Notes under the pieces: model-generated
Database searches by the model: none
What the model saw: the letters and a program-made list of their open reading frames with translations, nothing else
Told to the model about the DNA's origin: nothing
Part shown: piece after piece, positions 15,130 through 19,268 of the stretch
Layout of the letters: the number at the start of each line of letters is the position of its first letter
How positions within the stretch are numbered: position 1 is the first letter of the stretch
Program-made: the position numbers and the translations under genes
NCBI GenBank assembly: GCA_046732795.1
Contig: JBKPNV010000229.1
Coordinates: 1-19,268, forward strand
Length of the DNA: 19,268 nt
Reading direction: 5' to 3'
From: Gp6-AA40 sp046732795
Lineage (GTDB): Bacteria > Acidobacteriota > Vicinamibacteria > Vicinamibacterales > UBA2999

Positions 15130-15597
15130 ATGCTACAGGGGTTCTTCGAGGCGATGGGCCAGTGGCCCATCAGTCAGGCGATCGGGGCATCCATCTGGAT
15201 TTATCCGCTGGTCCAGGCGGTTCACCTCGTGTTCCTGGCGTTCTTCGCCGGTGGAATCATCATCGTGGACCTGCGGCTGCTTGGCTACGGGATGCGGTCG
15301 AAGCCCATCTCGCAGGTCGCTCGCGACGCGCGCCCCTGGATGATCATGGGCTTTCTGGGCCTGGTGGCCACCGGAGTGCCACAGATGATGCAGAACGCCA
15401 CGCGTGAGTACTTCAGCGAGTTCTTCTGGTACAAGATGTACCTGCTCGCGTTCGGGCTGATCTTTCTCGTCACCGTACGCCGGAAGATGACTCAGGCCGC
15501 CGAGTCATCGACGGCAACCAAAGTCGTCGGGTTCATCTCGATGGCGATCTGGACTGGCGTGACGATCAACGCGCGATTGATTGGACTGTTTACTTAG
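15130..15597 (+). CDS. DUF6644-like integral membrane protein (paralog 2)
   Basis: The 155-aa protein has about four membrane helices: 22-50 (IYPLVQAVHLVFLAFFAGGIIIVDLRLLG), 68-86, 98-117 and 132-152. It aligns with the upstream gene: the helix-1 His (H32), DLRLLG (47-52) and the 'EFFWYKMYLLAFGLIF' block, which matches NIFFWTKMLVMILAGI of paralog 1. The second membrane His of paralog 1 (H123) is replaced by Arg in the corresponding stretch (VTVRRK), so the two subunits are not equivalent. AGGAG (15116-15120) gives a good ribosome site. The pair looks like an old tandem duplication that specialised, perhaps a heterodimer. Its 3' end overlaps the convergent 78-aa gene by 8 nt. Function unknown. 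Confidence 0.75.
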   Translation: MLQGFFEAMGQWPISQAIGASIWIYPLVQAVHLVFLAFFAGGIIIVDLRLLGYGMRSKPISQVARDARPWMIMGFLGLVATGVPQMMQNATREYFSEFFWYKMYLLAFGLIFLVTVRRKMTQAAESSTATKVVGFISMAIWTGVTINARLIGLFT

Positions 15598-15826
15598 CCC
15601 GTGTTTCGGGAACTTTCCCCAGACCTGCGGCGAGCAGGAACCCACCAAGGGCCAGCGCGGAGATCACGACCAGCATAATCACGGTCCAGATCAACCACCA
15701 GCCTGCGATGGTGCCGCGTTCCGTCGCAATGGCCATGGTCGGTACCAGGTACTTGCCGAGAGCGATGTTCAGGAGTCCGAGCGCCATCACCACGATTCCC
15801 GCAACGATCCACACGTTTCGGTTCAT
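15590..15826 (-). CDS. Small two-helix membrane protein (78 aa)
   Basis: The product has two hydrophobic segments, residues 5-25 (VWIVAGIVVMALGLLNIAL) and 41-66 (AGWWLIWTVIMLVVISALALGGFLLA), joined by a short polar loop (YLVPTMAIATERG). No catalytic or metal motif is seen. GGAGAC lies about 8 nt upstream of the ATG, which favours a real gene. The last 8 nt overlap the 3' end of the convergent DUF6644-like gene, so transcripts collide. Size and layout resemble many uncharacterised small inner-membrane proteins; no family is recognised. Confidence 0.6.
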   Translation of the reverse strand: MNRNVWIVAGIVVMALGLLNIALGKYLVPTMAIATERGTIAGWWLIWTVIMLVVISALALGGFLLAAGLGKVPETRAK

Positions 15827-15886
15827 TCGTCTAAGTCTCCCGCCTCTGCTCGAGAAGCCGAGAGATTATAGCCAAACTGGCGCTGT

Positions 15887-15943
15887 CAACTCCCAAACTC
15901 CAACTTCCCAAAACCCGCTGCCTTGGGAGTTGGAAGTTGAGAG
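15887..15943. repeat. Inverted CAACTYCCAA repeat downstream of the first secreted paralog
   Basis: CAACTCCCAA (15887-15896) is the exact reverse complement of TTGGGAGTTG (15923-15932). A second pairing, CAACTTCC (15901-15908) with GGAAGTTG (15932-15939), overlaps it. It sits 14 bp past the stop of the minus-strand gene ending at 15957, so it may act as a 3' hairpin for that gene. The short iterated CAACT(C/T)CC units also look like a simple-sequence dispersed repeat. A terminator role is inference. Confidence 0.6.
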
Positions 15944-15956
15944 CCGAAGGTTGAAA

Positions 15957-17096
15957 TCAATTCCCCGGTCCCGCGGCACGACCCGCACCCGGAATGAGAC
16001 CTCCCGGTCCGGACTCGCCGATCGGCTGTCCACCGACTCCGAGACCATCCTGCACCGGACGGCGGGGACGTATGATGCCGCGCTTCAGATCGGCCGCCAC
16101 CTTCTGATCTTCCGCGCGCTCGGCGCCGAGTGACTGGCGGACGGCGTAGTTGCCCTCGTGGCACTCGTAGGGCAGCAGCGTCCCTCCGTCGAGCGGCGTC
16201 AGCGGCAGCGACAGCGTGAACGGACGCATGTACGTCACCGGATCGTCCACGGTGATCTGGTACTGCAGAATCTGATCCGCCACGCGCTTGAAGCGCTCCG
16301 TGATCTTCATCTTGTCGCTGTGGCGCAGGCCATTGCCGTTAGGGCCGATGCTGGTCTTGTCGGTCAGGTTCGTGGTCTCGACAACGAGTTCGTCGCCTTC
16401 CCAGTGCGCGCGCGAATCACCCAGATACTGCTTGATGTTCGGCGACACGTGCGGTCGGCCGTCGGTATAGAAGAACCGGGAGTCGTGAATCATCTCGTAG
16501 CTGATCGCCACCATGCCGGGCGCCTGGACAATGCGGTTGCCGTTGCCGTAGACCACGCGCATCACGGATCCGACGATGCCGCGAGTGATGCAGCGGTCGT
16601 ACAACGTGAAGTCCTCGGTCGAATCGAACGGTCCGTTGCCGAACGTCCCTTGATCCCGTGGCGCGCGCCGCTGCTGCGCTGCGGGGGTGAAGGCAGGTGT
16701 GCGGCCGTCGGGAGGGTCGACGATGAGTGAGGTCTGACGGAACGCGCGTCTCGCGAAATCTCCCCGGAACGATCCCACGGCGTTCTCGGCGTTGCTGATG
16801 CCTGTCTGAATCTGTTTCTGCCGGGCAGCGAATTCCTCATCGTTCAAGTACAGCCGTTCGCCGAAGTTCTGCGGCCGCGACATCGGCATCGTCGCATCGT
16901 CGCTGCTCCAGACCCCTTGCAGATCCGGATCGCCCCACGGTGTCTTGGGAACCGTATACGGAGCAGCGGGACCGCCGTTGTACGCCGTGATGACCAGCGC
17001 TGGAGTACTGCTCTGTCCCGACAGTGGTAACGACGCCATCGCTACCAGCGCCATCGTGCCTGCAGCGCCGAGCGACGCGAGAACTCGCCTATTCAT
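15957..17096 (-). CDS. Secreted TPWGDPDLQG-family protein (copy 1)
   Basis: The 379-aa protein has a signal peptide (MNRRVLASLGAAGTMALVAM, cleavage likely near SGQ, 26-28). AGGAG lies about 8 nt upstream of the ATG. Conserved landmarks: LVITAYNGGP (34-43), KTPWGDPDLQGVW (51-63), LIVDPPDGR (124-132), LYDRCITRG (165-173), IVQAPGMVAISYEMIHD (189-205), TDGRPH, LGDSRAHWEGDELVVETTNLTD (225-246), TERFKRV and PYECHEGNY (309-317). C169 and C312 are the only cysteines in the mature protein and could form a disulfide. The C-terminus (350-379) is Gly/Pro-rich and probably disordered. I recall this as a recurrent, uncharacterised exported family in Acidobacteriota; no enzyme activity can be assigned. It is tandem with copy 2, same strand. 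Confidence 0.8.
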   Translation of the reverse strand: MNRRVLASLGAAGTMALVAMASLPLSGQSSTPALVITAYNGGPAAPYTVPKTPWGDPDLQGVWSSDDATMPMSRPQNFGERLYLNDEEFAARQKQIQTGISNAENAVGSFRGDFARRAFRQTSLIVDPPDGRTPAFTPAAQQRRAPRDQGTFGNGPFDSTEDFTLYDRCITRGIVGSVMRVVYGNGNRIVQAPGMVAISYEMIHDSRFFYTDGRPHVSPNIKQYLGDSRAHWEGDELVVETTNLTDKTSIGPNGNGLRHSDKMKITERFKRVADQILQYQITVDDPVTYMRPFTLSLPLTPLDGGTLLPYECHEGNYAVRQSLGAERAEDQKVAADLKRGIIRPRRPVQDGLGVGGQPIGESGPGGLIPGAGRAAGPGN

Positions 17097-17099
17097 CAG

Positions 17100-17345
17100 T
17101 CATCTCCTCTTCGACTTCCGTGGATCTTACCGTTGTTGATCGCCATCCGGGGGGCGCGCCGCGGGCTCGTCCCGCCAGCAGGCGCAGCGGCTGCCGCCGC
17201 GGCGCCCTGCCCACGTCCGCCCCCGTTGGCTTGCGGGTTGCCGTCCCGCACAGGCCGGCGTGGACGGATCACACCACGCTACAGATCTTCGGCAAGCGCA
17301 CGATCTTCGGCGCTTGGCGCCGAGCGACGAAGAATCGCAACGATG
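17100..17345 (-). pseudogene. Decayed C-terminal tail of a third secreted paralog
   Basis: Between the two intact paralogs the minus strand still reads SAEDRALAEDL, then an in-frame stop (TAG at 17279-17281), then RGVIRPRRPVRDGN and a Gly/Ala-rich tail. This parallels ERAEDRALESDLKRGIIRPRR of copy 2, with the stop replacing the Lys codon. A little upstream, DNA similarity to the QSLGAE region of copy 2 continues (TCGCTCGGCGCC is shared exactly) but with small deletions of 1 and 2 nt. The remnant begins right after the copy-2 stop (17352-17354). No upstream part of the gene survives, which suggests unequal recombination between tandem copies removed all but its 3' end. Confidence 0.75.
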
Positions 17346-17351
17346 CCATGG

Positions 17352-18488
17352 CTAATTCGCATCCTCCGGATCGCGCGTCGCTGCCGGAGCCGGGCCTGCG
17401 GCACGACCGCGGCCGCCGCCGGTGCCACTCTCCTGGACGCCGCGCCGAGGTCGAATGATGCCGCGTTTCAGGTCTGACTCGAGCGCTCGATCCTCGGCCC
17501 GTTCGGCGCCGAGCGATTGCAGGATCGCGAGGTTTCCCTCGTGGCACTCATAGGGAAGCAGCATGCCACCGTCGAGCGGGGTCAACGGAAACGACATCGT
17601 GAACGGTCTTTCATACGTCATGGGATCGTCGACCGTGAACTGATACTGGAGGACGTCGTCTGCGACGCGCTTGAAGCGCTCGGTGATCACCATCCTGGCG
17701 CTGTGTCGAAGGCCATTGCCGTTGCCGCCGATGCTCGTGCGATCCGTGAGGTTGGTCGTCTCGACCACCAGCTCGTCACCTTCCCAGCGTGCCCTCGAAT
17801 CACCCAGCAGCTGCCGGATGCTGGGCGCGATGTGCGGGCGCCCGTCCGTGTACATCACCCGCGTGTCGTGAATCATCTCGTAGCTGATTGCCACCATCCC
17901 GGGCGCCTGGACGATGCGGTTGCCGTTGCCGTAGACCACGCGCAGGACCGACCCGACAATCCCGCGTGTGATGCAGCGGTCGTACAGCGTGAAGTCTTCG
18001 GTCGTGTTGAATGGACCATCGCCAAACGTCCCACGGTCGCGCGAGGCGCGGCGCTTCAGCGCCTCGGCCGTGAACGCGGGCATGCGCCCGTCTGGCGGGT
18101 CCACGATGATCGACGTCTGCCGGAAGGCGCGGCGCGCGAAATCGTTACGGAAGGTGCTGGTGGCGTTGTTCTCGCGGTTGACGACGTTTGCCTGCACCTG
18201 CTTCAGGCGAGCCGAGTATTCCTGGTCCGACTGGTAGAGCTGTGTGCCGAGCGCGGGCGGTCGCTCGCGCGGTATCCCTTCAGTGTCGTCGCTCGACCAT
18301 GTGCCCTGCAGATCCGGTTCGCCCCACGGCGTCCGCGGTGTCACGTAATTCGTTGGAGGTCCCCCGTTGTACGCCGTGATCACAAGTGGCGGAGCAGAAC
18401 TGGATGTGCTCTGACCGGCGACCGGCAGCGACGCCATCAGCGCCACGACTGCCGCGATCGCGAAGGATGCGAGAACTCGCGTGATCAT
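17352..18488 (-). CDS. Secreted TPWGEPDLQG-family protein (copy 2)
   Basis: ATG 18488 with AGGAGG 6-7 nt upstream is chosen over an in-frame upstream start at 18581, because it yields a proper signal peptide (MITRVLASFAIAAVVALMAS, cleavage near AGQ) and 378 aa, like copy 1. The same landmarks occur: LVITAYNGGP (35-44), RTPWGEPDLQGTW (52-64), IIVDPPDGR (127-135), YDRCITRG (169-176), GDSRARWEGDELVVETTNLT and PYECHEGN. C172 and C314 are the cysteine pair. From EDFTLYD to IIRPRR the two copies differ at 31 of 186 positions by hand count, so the central and C-terminal domain is tightly conserved while the N-terminal quarter and the tail differ. Exported, function unknown. It is probably transcribed with the downstream remnant and copy 1. 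Confidence 0.8.
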   Translation of the reverse strand: MITRVLASFAIAAVVALMASLPVAGQSTSSSAPPLVITAYNGGPPTNYVTPRTPWGEPDLQGTWSSDDTEGIPRERPPALGTQLYQSDQEYSARLKQVQANVVNRENNATSTFRNDFARRAFRQTSIIVDPPDGRMPAFTAEALKRRASRDRGTFGDGPFNTTEDFTLYDRCITRGIVGSVLRVVYGNGNRIVQAPGMVAISYEMIHDTRVMYTDGRPHIAPSIRQLLGDSRARWEGDELVVETTNLTDRTSIGGNGNGLRHSARMVITERFKRVADDVLQYQFTVDDPMTYERPFTMSFPLTPLDGGMLLPYECHEGNLAILQSLGAERAEDRALESDLKRGIIRPRRGVQESGTGGGRGRAAGPAPAATRDPEDAN

Positions 18489-18602
18489 GTGCTGCCTCCT
18501 TGATGAACCCAGCGGGGAGCCCAGGGCCGCAAGCCCGGAGCCAAGATGACGTTGTAGTGTCCGCCTCGAGGCGGGTCTCACAGCAGAAGTCGATGATTGC
18601 GT

Positions 18603-18615
18603 CCGTATTATACGG
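18603..18615 (-). promoter_or_regulatory. Perfect 13-bp palindrome containing TATAAT (candidate -10 or operator)
   Basis: CCGTAT-T-ATACGG is a perfect 6+1+6 palindrome. The minus strand reads CCGTATAATACGG, whose TATAAT would be a consensus -10 about 115 bp upstream of secreted copy 2. No good -35 is seen at 16-18 bp. It also lies about 80 bp upstream of vapB on the other strand, so it could instead be a VapB operator half. Confidence 0.4.
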
Positions 18616-18694
18616 TCCCAGGCAGGTCGTTCATTTCGTCCCGACCGGCGCGGTCTCCCTTGCTCTACCTGGTCCAGGCTGTTAGCGTGTGTGT

Positions 18695-18952
18695 ATGAAG
18701 CGCACGAATGTTGTGCTCGATGAGGCGCTGCTGGAGGCGGCAGTCCGCGTCAGCGGCGAGCGGACCTGCTCGCGCACCATCGAGCGTGCCCTGCATGAGA
18801 TGGTGCGCCGGGCCAAAGCCCGAACCATCGACCAATTGGCGGGCTCGGGCTTGTGGCAAGGTCAGTTGAGTGAGATGCGTGGTGACGAGGCGTCTCTCCC
18901 ACGCGAGGCGCGTGGCGTATATCGGACGCGAAAGCGCCGTGTTTCTCGTTGA
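18695..18952 (+). CDS. vapB: VapB-type antitoxin
   Basis: The 85-aa protein begins MKRTNVVLDEALLEAAVRVSG, a ribbon-helix-helix DNA-binding domain of the VapB (DUF2191) type, then TIERALHEMVRRAKARTIDQLAGSGLWQG, which is the RHH helix and linker followed by the toxin-binding tail. An upstream in-frame GTG at 18689 exists, but ATG 18695 matches family starts. The C-terminal tail (REARGVYRTRKRRVSR) is basic and atypically long. In the family, VapB neutralises the VapC RNase and represses its own operon through the RHH domain. The stop overlaps the vapC GTG by 14 nt, the usual translational coupling. Confidence 0.85.
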   Translation: MKRTNVVLDEALLEAAVRVSGERTCSRTIERALHEMVRRAKARTIDQLAGSGLWQGQLSEMRGDEASLPREARGVYRTRKRRVSR

Positions 18953-19268
18953 CACGAGCGCATGGATCGACGTGTTTCGGCACGGCAGCCGGCTGACCAT
19001 CGATCGACTGGTGGATGATCGCGACCTGATCGTCACGTGCCCTCCCGTCATTCAGGAAGTGCTTCAGGGCTTCGGCGACGAGCGGGCGTTCGCGGTCGCG
19101 CGAACCGCAATGCTCGCGTTGCCGTGCGTCCCTGCCGCTCACCCTTCCGATTATTGAGGGGGCCGTCGACATCTACCGCCGCGCTCGGCGGCAGGGCGTC
19201 GCGGTGCGTTCGAGTGTGGACTGCCTCATCGCCAGTTGCGCGGCGACGCATCACCTGACGGTCGTGCA
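18939..19268 (+). pseudogene. vapC: VapC-type PIN-domain toxin, frameshifted and cut by the window end
   Basis: From GTG 18939 the frame reads VFLVDTSAWIDVFRHG, the PIN-domain start with first acidic residue D5, followed by PPVIQEVLQG (E40). After LALPCV (about 19125) the frame derails to a stop at 19155-19157. One base over, from 19132, the rest of a VapC continues: LPLTLPIIEGAVDIYRRARR, then VRSSVDCLIAS, with the third acidic residue encoded at 19219-19221. It stays open to the window edge. A single extra base (or loss of two) near 19111-19135 explains this. PIN toxins are Mg-dependent RNases, and loss of the SVDCLIA segment would inactivate the enzyme. A sequencing error is equally possible, and the C-terminus lies outside the window. 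Confidence 0.8.

Noticed and set aside
17517..18503. 328-codon plus-strand open frame opposite secreted copy 2
   Set aside because: A similar open frame appears opposite copy 1 (16158-16730), as expected from shared codon bias; the minus strand has signal peptides and Shine-Dalgarno sites.

Overview
The window is GC-rich, densely coded DNA of free-living-bacterium character. No phage, plasmid backbone, rRNA, tRNA or CRISPR array was seen. Several traits suggest the Acidobacteriota, most likely a Vicinamibacteria-type genome: tandem secreted proteins with the TPWG(D/E)PDLQG signature, paired DUF6644-like membrane proteins beside a c-type cytochrome, an AddB with a degenerate Walker A, and many short GC-rich palindromic elements. 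This is an inference from family content, not a database match.

Left part (1-4154): the 5' end of a GluRS/GluQRS-like gene runs off the left edge on the minus strand. Divergent from it is a plus-strand run aat - clpS - clpA - pdxH. The first three make up the bacterial N-degron route: Aat adds Leu/Phe to N-terminal Lys/Arg, ClpS recognises the residue, and ClpA unfolds the substrate for ClpP. clpS/clpA overlap by 8 nt and clpA/pdxH by 4 nt, so the cluster is translationally coupled. A REP-like double hairpin lies between aat and clpS. Downstream of pdxH is a frameshifted remnant of a GNAT acetyltransferase gene on the minus strand.

Centre (4533-11332): addB and addA, overlapping by 4 nt, encode a two-subunit helicase-nuclease for double-strand-break end processing. 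AddB carries an in-frame tandem 14-bp repeat tract, and the addA start codon abuts a perfect GGGGTC/GACCCC palindrome. Two small genes, whose stops overlap convergently, follow (11403-11809), then a second REP-like double hairpin.

Right part: a MATE transporter gene and a 7Fe-type ferredoxin gene run on the minus strand. Divergent from them is a plus-strand set made of a cytochrome-c'-like lipoprotein and two DUF6644-like membrane proteins, a candidate uncharacterised membrane redox module. A small two-helix membrane protein overlaps its end. Two tandem secreted paralogs follow on the minus strand, with the decayed C-terminal tail of a third copy between them. The window closes with a vapBC-type toxin-antitoxin pair whose vapC is frameshifted and cut by the window edge.
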